Source: Desulfurococcus amylolyticus Z-533 (GTDB lineage: Archaea > Thermoproteota > Thermoprotei_A > Sulfolobales > Desulfurococcaceae). From it: DNA of 64,000 bases. The DNA lies in assembly GCF_000513855.1 (NCBI RefSeq), contig NZ_KI911318.1, positions 931,327 to 995,326 on the forward strand, in the 5' to 3' direction. Shown one piece after another: positions 54,697 through 63,784 of this stretch; the first letter of the stretch is position 1; every line of letters begins with the position of its first letter. A program made the position numbers and the translations under genes. Below the pieces are notes generated by a model. The model was not told the DNA's origin and ran no database searches. It saw nothing but the letters and a program-made list of their open reading frames with translations.

Positions 54697-55638
54697 ATGA
54701 GTACATACAAGTATAGAGTTCTAGTTGCAAGCCACATTCATGAGAAGGCAATCGAGTTGTTGAGATCAAACGGGTTTGATGTCACTGTAAGAGAGGAGCC
54801 AAGCGAGGATGAATTAGCCTCGATGATAAAGGGGTTCCACGCACTTATAGTCCGTAGCAAACCCTTGGTCACAAAGAGGGTGATAGAATCATCCGACGTC
54901 CTCAAGGTGATCGCTAGAGCCGGTGTGGGATTAGATAACATAGATGTCGAAGCTGCTAAAGCCCGGGGGATAGAGGTCATCAATGCCCCTGCATCATCAT
55001 CGGTGAGCGTTGCGGAGCTCGCCGTGGGATTAATGATTGCCGTGGCCAGGAAGATAGCCTTCAGTGACAGGCGTATGCGGCTTGGCGAGTGGCCGAAGAA
55101 GCAGGCTATGGGGATCGAGTTGAACGGTAAGACCCTTGGTATAATTGGTGCTGGTAGAATAGGTTCAACTGTTGCAAAGATATGCAGGCTAGGTCTTGGG
55201 ATGAATATTCTCTATTATGATCTCGGTAGAAATGAACAATTAGAGAGGGAGTTGGGGGCTAGATACGTTGATCTAGAGACTCTTCTAAAGGAATCAGATG
55301 TGGTCTCAATACATGTCCCCCTAAAACCTGAAACACAACACTTGATAAATGAGAAGAGACTAAGGCTCATGAAGAAAACCGCGATACTTATAAATACCTC
55401 GAGGGGGCAGGTGGTAGACACTAATGCACTTATAAAGGCATTGAAAGAAGGCTGGATTGCTGGTGCCGGGCTAGACGTATTCGAGGAGGAGCCCTTGCCA
55501 AAGGATTATGCATTACTAAAACTTGACAACGTAGTTTTAACTCCGCACATAGGCGCTAGCACTGTGGAGGCGCAGGAAAAAGCCGGCATAGAGGTTGCTG
55601 AGAAAATAATAGACTATTTCAGGAAGCATGGTGCCTAG
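54697..55638 (+). CDS. serA: D-3-phosphoglycerate dehydrogenase (short form)
   Basis: The enzyme oxidises 3-phosphoglycerate in serine synthesis. The dehydrogenase core shows [20 protein letters not shown] (NAD site), [17 protein letters not shown] (Arg), [11 protein letters not shown] (Glu) and [19 protein letters not shown] (His). At 313 aa it lacks the C-terminal ACT regulatory domain, like other crenarchaeal forms. serK starts 2 bp after the stop, forming an operon. Confidence 0.93.
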
Positions 55639-55640
55639 TT

Positions 55641-56408
55641 ATGAGTAGTGAAGCAGGTAAAGTAATAATTAAGCTACCTAAGACAAGCATCCCCTACAAG
55701 TATGTTGAGCCAACACTAATAGATGTGGATAAACTGGTTAACCACGAGGAACTAGTTGAGGCAAGGTTAAGGGAACTAGTTGATAAGATTCGGAGCGAGA
55801 ACGCCGTAGACATGCCAATAATAGTCACCCCTATACCCGGCACCGATAAATTCCTCATTGTTGACGGGCACCATAGATGGGCAGCTGTAAAAGCACTCGG
55901 ATACAGGAAGATACCATGCGTGATCATAGACTACTTTAGCCCCGAGGTAAAGCTGAAGACGTGGTTACCCGGCATAATAGGCGAGGTTGAACCAGTGCTG
56001 AGCGAGGCATCAAGGAGGGGATTGAAGATCTCCATGTGCAACTACGATCCCAACACGCTGGGAGAGATAGATGTGAAACTACTTGAAGAATCCTCCTTTA
56101 TAGTACTGGGAAAGAACCTTTGCAGAGCGATAAGCGGAGGCATTGAAGGCCAGAAGATAGTTTCCCAGGTATTGAACGAGCTTAATATGAAGGGATTATT
56201 CACCCTGGTATACTATGGTGAGCTCTCAGATGCGTTGGAAGACCTTAAATCAGGGTGGCTTACATATTTATTCATACGTAAAATATTAACAAAAGAAGAC
56301 GTAATGAACTATGTGAAGAAAGGACTTGTATATGCGCCTAAAACAACCAGACATATTCTGCCATTCTATCCAGCCAAGACATATACCCCCCTTAGTAAAC
56401 TAGCCTAG
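55641..56408 (+). CDS. serK: ParB-fold free serine kinase (SerK-like)
   Basis: The 255-aa protein has the ParB/sulfiredoxin-type motif [20 protein letters not shown], preceded by [19 protein letters not shown]. Thermococcus SerK, an ADP-dependent kinase of free serine, has this architecture and length and makes O-phosphoserine for cysteine synthesis. Placement directly after serA supports this role over plasmid partition. The C-terminal half is unique to the family. No SerB or SerC gene is adjacent. Confidence 0.88.
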
Positions 56409-56637
56409 ATCATTGAATACCTTTTTACTTCTTTTTACTATCCTATCTTTCTTTCTTCACTAGAATTAATGTAGGTTTACGTAGAACCGGTGGAATAATG
56501 GCCAGGTATGGCAGTTATTTCAGTAAGCTATCGGTGAAAATAAAAGCATCCGAGATAAGAGCTTCTCGTGCTTATAAGGGTAGAAAAGATATAAAGGTTT
56601 TTAGTTTTCGTTAAGATGTAACTGGTTTAATAAGAAT

Positions 56638-57012
56638 TTGTTCCGTATCTCAATGCTCTTTATAGCTACGCTTCTCGTTGCCGCTATGATCCCGCCCCGT
56701 GCATCTTTAATTAATGCTGTATCTGTTAGCTACAATGCCGAATATCCCTCTATTGAGGATCCGTGTTCCTTCATAGCTTCTTTCTACGTTGATTTTGGAG
56801 ATGGCTCCGGGTGCTGTGTTGAATCCCCTGTTGTAGAGCCCGACGTGTGTTATATTTCATCTAATATGTTGGCTGAACATGTTTTAAGAAATATTTGTGG
56901 TTTAACCGATACAGCTGATAAGGTAGGTTTCTCAAGGGATACCCGGAGTACTGGTGTAAGTACATGGATAAAGACGGCTGCTGAACACTCTGGTACTCGG
57001 AATCGCCTTTAA
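56638..57012 (+). CDS. Short secreted-type protein, possibly truncated
   Basis: From TTG 56638 the product starts FRISMLFIATLLVAAMIPPRASLINAVSVSY, a signal-peptide-like stretch, then a short Cys-containing segment (DPCSFIASFYVDFGDGSGCCVESP). The C-terminus is hydrophilic and ends abruptly after SGTRNRL. A TATA-like GATATAAAGG at 56587 supports expression. No family is recognised; it may be a 5' fragment of a larger surface protein. Confidence 0.45.
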   Translation: MFRISMLFIATLLVAAMIPPRASLINAVSVSYNAEYPSIEDPCSFIASFYVDFGDGSGCCVESPVVEPDVCYISSNMLAEHVLRNICGLTDTADKVGFSRDTRSTGVSTWIKTAAEHSGTRNRL

Positions 57013-57059
57013 AAGGGTATAAGATGAGGAAGGAGGGCTGGAGATGCTATATAAATGTT

Positions 57060-57087
57060 AGAGAGCATAGGTGGGTGTGCGCTCTCT
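57060..57087. repeat. Inverted repeat AGAGAGC/GCTCTCT
   Basis: AGAGAGC (57060-57066) and GCTCTCT (57081-57087) can form a 7-bp stem with a 14-nt loop. It may act as a terminator or RNA structure after the secreted-type gene; no T-run follows. Confidence 0.35.
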
Positions 57088-57142
57088 GCCCAGCATACAC
57101 TCCCAGGGGTTCTAGGTAAGTGTGGCTCATAATTCTTTTCCA

Positions 57143-57200
57143 CCGTTGTTCGCGAACAACGGGAACAAGTGGCTTGTTCACGAACGTTCACATTGAACAA
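57143..57200. repeat. Cluster of TTGTTC/GAACAA inverted repeats
   Basis: A perfect 20-bp palindrome, CCGTTGTTCGCGAACAACGG (57143-57162), is followed by GAACAA (57163-57168), TTGTTC (57174-57179), GAACGTTC (57182-57189) and GAACAA (57195-57200). Six related half-sites lie within 58 bp of gene-free DNA. This looks like a multi-site protein-binding region, such as an operator or recombination/replication site. Confidence 0.6.
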
Positions 57201-57375
57201 CAAACATCATAGAAAACACGGACTCTTAGGGCTTCAAGTACGAGCTTTTTAATCGACGAAAACCAAACTGTTCACATCCAGCTGTGCTATTGGATAGACT
57301 CTATAGAAAAAATCGAAAGTCATAGGGCTCAGGGTCTCTAGAATGATCAGGGAACAATGTCCTTGAGATGGGGGC

Positions 57376-57630
57376 TTAGCCTTTCCTTTTTATATATATG
57401 TTTCCATCTGGCTCGCTGGAGGGTTCTCTCAGGCTCATCTCATCCTCTTCTTCTGTATCTATTAGCTTCTTCTCTTTAACGTATGCCAGTAGTAGTTCCT
57501 CTGGTATGTTGTCTACTTGTCCCACTAGGTGTCTTATACCCTGTATGCTTAACCATTCTATGAAGTCTTCTTCTAGTCCTGCATTAATTATCAGGGATAG
57601 TAGCTCTCTTCTGTAGGAGGGATCTATCAT
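57376..57630 (-). CDS. Hypothetical acidic protein, 84 aa
   Basis: The small acidic product begins MIDPSYRRELLSLIINAGLEEDFIEWLSIQGIRHLVGQVDNIPEELLLAYVKEKKLIDTEEEDE. It is helical and has no known domain. It lies 86 bp downstream of prf1 on the same strand. Confidence 0.55.
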   Translation of the reverse strand: MIDPSYRRELLSLIINAGLEEDFIEWLSIQGIRHLVGQVDNIPEELLLAYVKEKKLIDTEEEDEMSLREPSSEPDGNIYIKRKG

Positions 57631-57716
57631 TTCCTAATCCCCACCATAATTAATATTGTTCCTACAGGCTTATAATTTCTACTAATTAAAAATTAAATTA
57701 GCTGACCGGTTGGAAG

Positions 57717-58808
57717 CTACCATGATACACGGGTTCTCAGTATTCCGGCCAACCCATTGAAGGTTTGTGCGAACCACTCGCCTTCAGGTATATCGGTGCT
57801 TACGACTAGTGGTTTAGCTCCTCGCTTTCTTGCTAGCTCAAGCCACTCCTCTATATCCTCCCGTTGCTCACTTATTAGCAGGATGCCTACAAGACCCATT
57901 TCAAGAGCGTTGCGTACTTCTTCTTCACCGTACACTATTAACCCATCGTCTTTTGCCAAGTGATACTTGAACTCCTCGATTGCCTTAAGTGTTTCAGCAT
58001 ATTCTTGCTCCTTTAATAGGTCCCCGGCTCTCATTATCATTTCCCTTAAGCCTGGTTCACCCTGGTAGGCTACATCGATGAACTCTGGCAGCACTATCTT
58101 CTTAAGCCTGTAATCCAGGTAATCCTTCTCCATGAAATCGTATTTAGCATAGGCTGGTCCGCCAACTAGGAGGGCCTTAAGCTTGCCTTGCTCTAGTAGT
58201 GGTAGGAATACGTTGTTAGCGTGTTCACCAACCCTCTTATAGAAGTCTTCAACCATTTGCTCAATTATTCTATCGTATCTACGCTGGCTCTGACCACCTT
58301 TCTGATGCTTGCCTGGTATATAGTCCTCTAGCTCCTCAACTACCTGCAGCCTATTACCCTTAAGCAGGCCGATTGTAGCGGCATCACGCTCCACTATTAG
58401 TAAGCCAATTATATTGGATTCGCTGACCATTTCCTCGAGGAACTCTGTATGGAATACCTTATCCGTCCTATAGAAGAATACCCGCACCTCCTCTGGTGGG
58501 ATCAACATAACTGTTATCGATTTCCCTGTATCAGGATCTTCTCCTGCGAATAATACTAGTCCTTTATCAGGGACCTTGGGTATCTTGCTCATCCTCTCAA
58601 TGGCTATCGACAACGCTCTCTCAACAGCGTTCCTTGTCTTCTTAAGCTTTATATTATCGGCTACCGAGAGCTCCTGACGAAGCAGGTTTAATACATCACC
58701 TATAGGTCTACCCGGCGGCACATATAGGCTCAGCAATATCGTTGCATGGGCCTTCCACTTCTTCAACTCCTTAATTATCTCCCTTAACCTTTGCTTATCC
58801 ACTCTCAT
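57717..58808 (-). CDS. prf1: Peptide chain release factor aRF1
   Basis: aRF1 ends translation at all stop codons. The N-terminal domain has NIKLKKTRNAVERAL (the NIKS-type loop), the middle domain has GGQSQRRYDRIIEQMVEDFYKRVGEHAN (GGQ motif for peptidyl-tRNA hydrolysis), and the C-terminal domain completes the fold. At 363 aa it is full length. ATG 58808 is chosen because the product starts MRVDKQRLREIIKELKKWKAH as in other archaea. Confidence 0.95.
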   Translation of the reverse strand: MRVDKQRLREIIKELKKWKAHATILLSLYVPPGRPIGDVLNLLRQELSVADNIKLKKTRNAVERALSIAIERMSKIPKVPDKGLVLFAGEDPDTGKSITVMLIPPEEVRVFFYRTDKVFHTEFLEEMVSESNIIGLLIVERDAATIGLLKGNRLQVVEELEDYIPGKHQKGGQSQRRYDRIIEQMVEDFYKRVGEHANNVFLPLLEQGKLKALLVGGPAYAKYDFMEKDYLDYRLKKIVLPEFIDVAYQGEPGLREMIMRAGDLLKEQEYAETLKAIEEFKYHLAKDDGLIVYGEEEVRNALEMGLVGILLISEQREDIEEWLELARKRGAKPLVVSTDIPEGEWFAQTFNGLAGILRTRVSW

Positions 58809-58906
58809 GGATTCTATTTGGTCTTCACTATAGCTAAAGGCTCATCCCTTTTACACCGGGATAACATGGTATATATTGGGGGGTTTAAATATATCTAGGT
58901 AAACCC

Positions 58907-59902
58907 ATGATATATGTGGGCATAGATATGCAGGTTGAGAGAAAACTTGGCGGGGGCTTAATTATCACCCTGATAGTAGTAACCCTCGTGATCCTAGCTT
59001 ACAGTGTTATCACATCCTCCCTTAGCTCGCTACTGGAACTATACTCCATGGATACCCCTGTCTCACTACTGGTAATAACGCTTGGATGGATTATATCGGC
59101 TCTCAGGTTGAAATTACTCTTTGAATCAAGTATGAAGGGGATTACTCTTCCATTAATTGACAGCCTGGCTATTAGGCTCATAGGCGGTTTAACCGCGAAT
59201 ATAACGCCCTCCTCGATAGGCGGTGAGCCTGGCAGAGCATATTACTTGTCCAGAAGGACAGGAGTCGATACTGTTAAATCCTATGCACTAGTGATCTACG
59301 AGGTTTACTATGATGTATTAGCCGTAAACATTATTGGTGCCTTCCTCAGCGTTAAATATCTGCCTCTAAGCACACCTGTCTTACTAGTATCGTTATTCAT
59401 GTCCTTCTCATGGCTCTCCATATCGCTTAAAATAGTGAGGGCTGGCAGGAACATGCCTAGCGGACCCGATGCAGCACCAAGGTGGATACCTGGATTTATG
59501 AGGAAACACTTCAACAAGCTGTATGCAATGTACCTTGATTTCGCCTCTAGCTATAGCGAGATGGCTTCAAGGATATCCCTAGGGAAGAAGGCTTTACTAT
59601 GGCTGCTGACAATACTCTACCACACAATATGGGGTGTCGCGGCACTCCCATTCATCCACGTGTTTAATGTTGACGCCGTGGTTAAAGTTGTCGAGGCCTA
59701 TTTCATCATGCAGTCATTTAGCTCCCTGCCTACGCCTGGTGGAAGTGGTGCAGCTGAATATGGATTATCAATAGTCTTAGATCCCTCGGTTGTTGTGAAG
59801 TATAGGGTTGTATACTATTACTATGGAATCGTGGCTGGGCTGATATCGCTGATAATATATGATAACAAGCTTAGGAGGTGGGTAAGCTGGGTTTTACATT
59901 AA
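58907..59902 (+). CDS. UPF0104/AglD-type flippase-like membrane protein
   Basis: The 331-aa polytopic protein has about eight helices and the family motifs ITPSSIGGEPGRAYYLSR near residue 105 and SSLPTPGGSGAAEYGLSIV near residue 275, as in lysylphosphatidylglycerol synthase transmembrane (UPF0104) and AglD-type C-terminal domains. Transport of lipid-linked substrates is suggested for some members. ATG 58907 fits the TATA at ~58870; ATG 58928 would fit a TATA at 58886. It has a separate promoter and is divergent from prf1. Confidence 0.85.
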   Translation: MIYVGIDMQVERKLGGGLIITLIVVTLVILAYSVITSSLSSLLELYSMDTPVSLLVITLGWIISALRLKLLFESSMKGITLPLIDSLAIRLIGGLTANITPSSIGGEPGRAYYLSRRTGVDTVKSYALVIYEVYYDVLAVNIIGAFLSVKYLPLSTPVLLVSLFMSFSWLSISLKIVRAGRNMPSGPDAAPRWIPGFMRKHFNKLYAMYLDFASSYSEMASRISLGKKALLWLLTILYHTIWGVAALPFIHVFNVDAVVKVVEAYFIMQSFSSLPTPGGSGAAEYGLSIVLDPSVVVKYRVVYYYYGIVAGLISLIIYDNKLRRWVSWVLH

Positions 59903-59917
59903 AACATTAAACAAACT

Positions 59918-60094
59918 CTAAGTTGCTTTTGTAGCTGTTCTAACAGCTTTCTTAGGACGTAGCGTGCCCTTGGATCTACATCTCCTGCACTTGGTAGCGC
60001 CCGGTGGGTTCAGGGCACCACATCTCCTGCACACCATCTTATTTAACACTCTGTTGAAGACTATTTTCTGTAGCTCTGGATTATTCACCGGCAT
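59918..60094 (-). CDS. rpl40e: Ribosomal protein L40e
   Basis: The 58-aa large-subunit zinc-finger protein begins [19 protein letters not shown] and continues [18 protein letters not shown], the L40e C-x2-C...C-x2-C zinc site, followed by a Lys/Arg-rich tail. The stop is TAG at 59918. It is convergent with the flippase-like gene. Confidence 0.95.
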   Translation of the reverse strand: MPVNNPELQKIVFNRVLNKMVCRRCGALNPPGATKCRRCRSKGTLRPKKAVRTATKAT

Positions 60095-60163
60095 ATATTA
60101 AGCACCCCTCTACTCTTCTCCTCAATACCTTGAGCGATTTAAAAATCTTCCCTGGTACCAGGA

Positions 60164-60718
60164 CTATATATTCAGGCCAGTGTCTCTAAGCCTGTTCACT
60201 ATGATCTCTTGCTCCTCTTCATGGTAATATCCGATCAGCTCCTCCACAAGCTTTATATTTATACTGTTCTTCAGTTGTTTAATGTATTCCGCGAGCTTAT
60301 CCGTGTCTACTCCTTGGCGGGCCTTGAGCACCAGGTAGGCTTCCACCGGTAACACGTTAATGATTATACCGCCCACCCTGATCACATCGGCTTTCTCAAG
60401 TATTTCATCAGGTATCTCTATATCCATATAGTTCTCGTATAACTCGATTTCCAGGTAGTCCTCGCTCAACGGTGCAATCAACTTCACCGTGCCCACTTCC
60501 GTCGATGATACCTCCCATCCATGCCTGGACGCCAGCTCCTGATAGTAATCCTGCTCGAGGAGGGGGCTTGGCTCGTACACGAATAAGTCTACATCACCTT
60601 CTAGTCTCTTCCTGCCCAGAGCTAACTGAACCACTGTATCCCCTATTACGACAGCCTTAACCCCTTCATCCTGCAGCGTCTTCATAATGCCTGCGAGTTC
60701 ATCAATACTGTAAGTCAT
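60164..60718 (-). CDS. MNT-type nucleotidyltransferase domain protein
   Basis: The 184-aa protein has a minimal nucleotidyltransferase core: GVKAVVIGDTVVQLALGRKRLEGDVDLFVYEP, with the GD/DxD metal motif, and IELYENYMDIEIPDEILEKADVI. The C-terminal helices (VLPVEAYLVLKARQGVDTDKLAEYIKQL) are typical of COG1665/COG2413-like archaeal proteins. No antitoxin partner is adjacent. Substrate unknown. Confidence 0.75.
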   Translation of the reverse strand: MTYSIDELAGIMKTLQDEGVKAVVIGDTVVQLALGRKRLEGDVDLFVYEPSPLLEQDYYQELASRHGWEVSSTEVGTVKLIAPLSEDYLEIELYENYMDIEIPDEILEKADVIRVGGIIINVLPVEAYLVLKARQGVDTDKLAEYIKQLKNSINIKLVEELIGYYHEEEQEIIVNRLRDTGLNI

Positions 60719-60819
60719 TTAAACCACCGTGGTAAAGACACCAAGAAGATAAAACACATCCAAAAATATTTAAAAAGAATTTAGAGCCTGCAACAGACTA
60801 ATTAAGTAAGGGTATTTGA

Positions 60820-61479
60820 ATGGGCTTCGATTATCAGCGGGCTGTAATGCTTCAGAGAATACTCTCTGAGAGGGTTCTAGCGGAGCTTGATTCGTTTCCA
60901 AGGATTGATCCATCGAGAATAAGGAGTGTTGCAGGGGTTGATGCATCATATAGGGGAGGAGTTCAGGTTGGAAGCGCTGTACTCATGGATTATAGGGCTA
61001 AGATGCCCCTGGCATATACGTGTCTTGCATCGAAGCCCCCTATACCATATGTGCCAGGTCTACTGGCGTTCAGGGAGGCCCCTGTATACATTAAGGCATT
61101 GCATAGGTTGCCGGCTAAACCGGATATAATATTGGTTGATGGACACGGATTAAGCCATCCAAGAGCATTTGGCATAGCAACACATATAGGTCTCGTACTC
61201 AGCACCCCGTCAATAGGGGTGGCAAAGAAGCCGCTCTACGGGGAGGTAGAAGAAGTAAATGGCAGGAAACTCGTGAGGGCGCATGGAAGAATAGTGGGTG
61301 AGGTAGTTGAAACCAACCAGGGCAGCGAAATATATGTGAGTATAGGATACCTAATAAGGCTTGAAGACGCGGTGGAAGTAGTTAGACACCTCATGGAGCC
61401 AGACCTAAAGCTACCACTACCAATACGCCTGGCAGACAACTACTCCAGGAGTAAATGCATCAAGGAGCTACGGTTATAA
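60820..61479 (+). CDS. nfi: Endonuclease V
   Basis: The enzyme cuts DNA or RNA next to deaminated bases such as inosine. The 219-aa product shows VAGVDASYRGG (catalytic Asp), YVPGLLAFREAPVYIKAL (substrate wedge), ILVDGHGLSHPRAFGIATHIG (Asp/His) and SIGVAKKPLYGEV (Lys). All active-site residues appear present. It is monocistronic and has its own promoter in an AT-rich region. Confidence 0.95.
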   Translation: MGFDYQRAVMLQRILSERVLAELDSFPRIDPSRIRSVAGVDASYRGGVQVGSAVLMDYRAKMPLAYTCLASKPPIPYVPGLLAFREAPVYIKALHRLPAKPDIILVDGHGLSHPRAFGIATHIGLVLSTPSIGVAKKPLYGEVEEVNGRKLVRAHGRIVGEVVETNQGSEIYVSIGYLIRLEDAVEVVRHLMEPDLKLPLPIRLADNYSRSKCIKELRL

Positions 61480-61727
61480 CGTAGTGAAGATGTTATGAAT
61501 TCATATCTACTTATCTAGGTACATGGACAAAAATCTCTACACTTATTCGCGATATGATATATAAGCTCAGAGTTCAGGATATATATTGTCATTATCCAGG
61601 AATAATGGTTTCAATAGCAATTTACATCCGTCACCCGCTTCAACTATTTCCTTCCCACTCACATGGTGATTAAAACTACTTCTCCACTAAACCAGATAAA
61701 TAACCCGAACAATAATTTAAGTAACTA

Positions 61728-61802
61728 GGGCCCGTCGCCTAGCCAGGATAGGGCGCCGGCCTTCGGAGCCGGAGGCCCCGGGTTCAAATCCCGGCGGGCC
61801 CG
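61728..61802 (+). tRNA. tRNA-Arg (TCG)
   Basis: Acceptor GGGCCCG pairs with CGGGCCC; anticodon stem CCGGC/GCCGG with loop CTTCGGA gives anticodon TCG (reads CGA). T arm CCGGG-TTCAAAT-CCCGG. Discriminator G. There is no intron, and CCA is not encoded. The 61480-61727 region in front is AT-rich, holds no gene I can support, and has AATAATTTAAG as likely promoter. Confidence 0.95.
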
Positions 61803-61898
61803 CATTCTTTAATCACCTGTTTAAAAGTCTGCGTAGATATTTCCGTCGATCTTATATTTTGAGTTACAGACCCTGTATTTTAGGAAGGGGCAATTGCT

Positions 61899-62813
61899 TT
61901 AATGCTGGGAACTGGTTTGCGGGAGCCTTGGGTTAAACTCCTTTTCTAGCCCGTTTCCTATCAGCATTATGGAGTACGCTAATGCGACCAGCATGGTTCC
62001 AGGTGGTATGAAGTACCACCATATGCCTGCTGCAAGCGCTCCTGAGGTGTATGCGTTATACAGGATTAACCCCCAGTTCCAGTCGCCAATACTCCCAACA
62101 CCCATGAACACTAGTGCTGCATGCGAGAATATCGCGGTTGAAACAGAGAGCACTGTATTAGCTATTGTCACAGGGATTACTGCTGGAAGGATGTGCCTTA
62201 TTATTATCCAGGAATTAGATGCACCGAGGGATCTAGCCGCCTCTATATACGCCCATTCCTTCAGCGATAACACAATTGATCTAACCACACGTGCTATAGG
62301 GCTCCAGTTCAGCAAGCCTATTATCAGTATCACCGAAGCTATGCTTGACCCGATAATGGAGCCGATCACGATCATTAACACTATTGAAGGTATCGTTAAG
62401 AGGAAGTTCACGACCTGCATTAACACCTCATCTACTAAGCCCCCGTAATAGCCTGAGATCAGGCCTACGACCAGCCCAATTATAGCTGTTATAGCTGCTG
62501 CTGACAAGCCAACTATCAGCGAGGTCTTTATCGAGTAAATATTCAAGGTGAATAAGTCGCGGCCCATCTCATCTGTTCCAAACCAGTGCTTACTGTTTGG
62601 CGGCTGGAATATACTGGATGGATCAGTATCCTCTGGTCGATAACTCGTGATATAGGGTGCGAGGGCTGTTAACACTATGTATACCAGTATTATTGTTAAA
62701 CCTATTTTGATACTACTATTCCTCCTGGTGATCGATACTATTTCCCATAGCATGTCTTTCGCTAATACTGTTAAACTAGTAGCGAACCTGTTACTGCTTC
62801 CACCCGTGGTCAT
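61899..62813 (-). CDS. Dipeptide ABC transporter permease, DppC type
   Basis: The 304-aa inner-membrane permease has an N-terminal OppC extension, then SKHWFGTDEMGRDLFTLNIYSIKTSLIVGLSAAAI (typical HPLGTDxxGRD) and the EAA motif YIEAARSLGASNSWIIIRHILPAVIP. Length is normal. It imports peptides or oligosaccharides with DppB and a lipid-anchored binding protein encoded upstream. Its start overlaps the DppB stop by 4 bp. Confidence 0.92.
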   Translation of the reverse strand: MTTGGSSNRFATSLTVLAKDMLWEIVSITRRNSSIKIGLTIILVYIVLTALAPYITSYRPEDTDPSSIFQPPNSKHWFGTDEMGRDLFTLNIYSIKTSLIVGLSAAAITAIIGLVVGLISGYYGGLVDEVLMQVVNFLLTIPSIVLMIVIGSIIGSSIASVILIIGLLNWSPIARVVRSIVLSLKEWAYIEAARSLGASNSWIIIRHILPAVIPVTIANTVLSVSTAIFSHAALVFMGVGSIGDWNWGLILYNAYTSGALAAGIWWYFIPPGTMLVALAYSIMLIGNGLEKEFNPRLPQTSSQH

Positions 62814-63784
62814 GTTCTCACCCTTGGATCAATCAATCCATATAATAGGTCTGCTATGAGGTTGGCTAGTACAACTGAGACGGCTATTACGAGGAAGGCT
62901 CCTTGGAGAAGCGGGTAGTCCCTATTATATACGGCTTCATATATTAGCCTTCCTATGCCTGGCCATGCGAAAATAGTCTCGGTGAGTACAGCACCTGAAA
63001 CCGAGGTAGCTATCGCTATAGATATAGCTGTGAGAGTTGGAAGCATAGCATTCTTCAACCCGTACTTGAAGAGTATTCTTCCCTCCCTGAAGCCAACTGC
63101 ATAGTATGTCCTGATATAGTCCTCGCCCAACACGTCAAGCATTGATGCCCTGACTAGCAATGTGAAGCCACCGTAGTTCACGAGGACAAGGGTTATGAAT
63201 GGTAGTATCATGTGGGATGCCAGGTCGTATAGGTGTTCAAGCATTGAGGAGTAGTGTACGCCATAGTCACGCATACCGGTAACTGGGAGATGAAGGTAGT
63301 TTATTGAGGCCAGTATTAGTAATCCTCCAAGCCAGTAGGTTGGAAGAGTGTATAATACTAGCGCCGACCCGCTGACTACTTTGTCAACTAAACCACCATG
63401 CCTCCAAGCTGATACCACGCCGGTTAGTACTCCAAGCAGTATAGACACTATTGTTGCAGGTATAAGGAGCATCAGCGTGTTCACGATCCTCTCTAATAGT
63501 ATCTCAGTTACTGGTTGCTTATAGTAGAATGAGATGCCTAGATCTCCTCTCACGGTATTCCATAAGTAAATGAAGTACTGCTCCCACAGCGGCTTATTGA
63601 GCCCGAATTTCTCCCTGAGGTAAGCTAATTGATCCTGGGTCAACCTTGGATCCCTGAACATCAGGGAAATAGGGTCGCCTGGGAGAAGCCTGAAAAGAAT
63701 GAATGATATAGATAGTAATATGAAGATGGAGAGAACGCTTGAAAAAGCCCTTCTAGTAAGGAACGTGGTGTTCACAGGTATCAC
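62810..63784 (-). CDS. Dipeptide ABC transporter permease, DppB type
   Basis: The 324-aa permease starts FLTRRAFSSVLSIFILLSISFILFRLLPGDPISLMFRDPRLT, the DppB/OppB signature, and has the EAA loop YIRTYYAVGFREGRILFKYGLKNAMLPTLTAISI. A probable six-helix layout is seen. It pairs with the DppC protein and overlaps both neighbours by 4 bp, so the three genes form one operon. Confidence 0.92.
   Translation of the reverse strand: MIPVNTTFLTRRAFSSVLSIFILLSISFILFRLLPGDPISLMFRDPRLTQDQLAYLREKFGLNKPLWEQYFIYLWNTVRGDLGISFYYKQPVTEILLERIVNTLMLLIPATIVSILLGVLTGVVSAWRHGGLVDKVVSGSALVLYTLPTYWLGGLLILASINYLHLPVTGMRDYGVHYSSMLEHLYDLASHMILPFITLVLVNYGGFTLLVRASMLDVLGEDYIRTYYAVGFREGRILFKYGLKNAMLPTLTAISIAIATSVSGAVLTETIFAWPGIGRLIYEAVYNRDYPLLQGAFLVIAVSVVLANLIADLLYGLIDPRVRT

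Noticed and set aside
54522-54737. Minus-strand ORF upstream of serA
   Set aside because: It crosses the serA start and promoter and has no homology or start signal.
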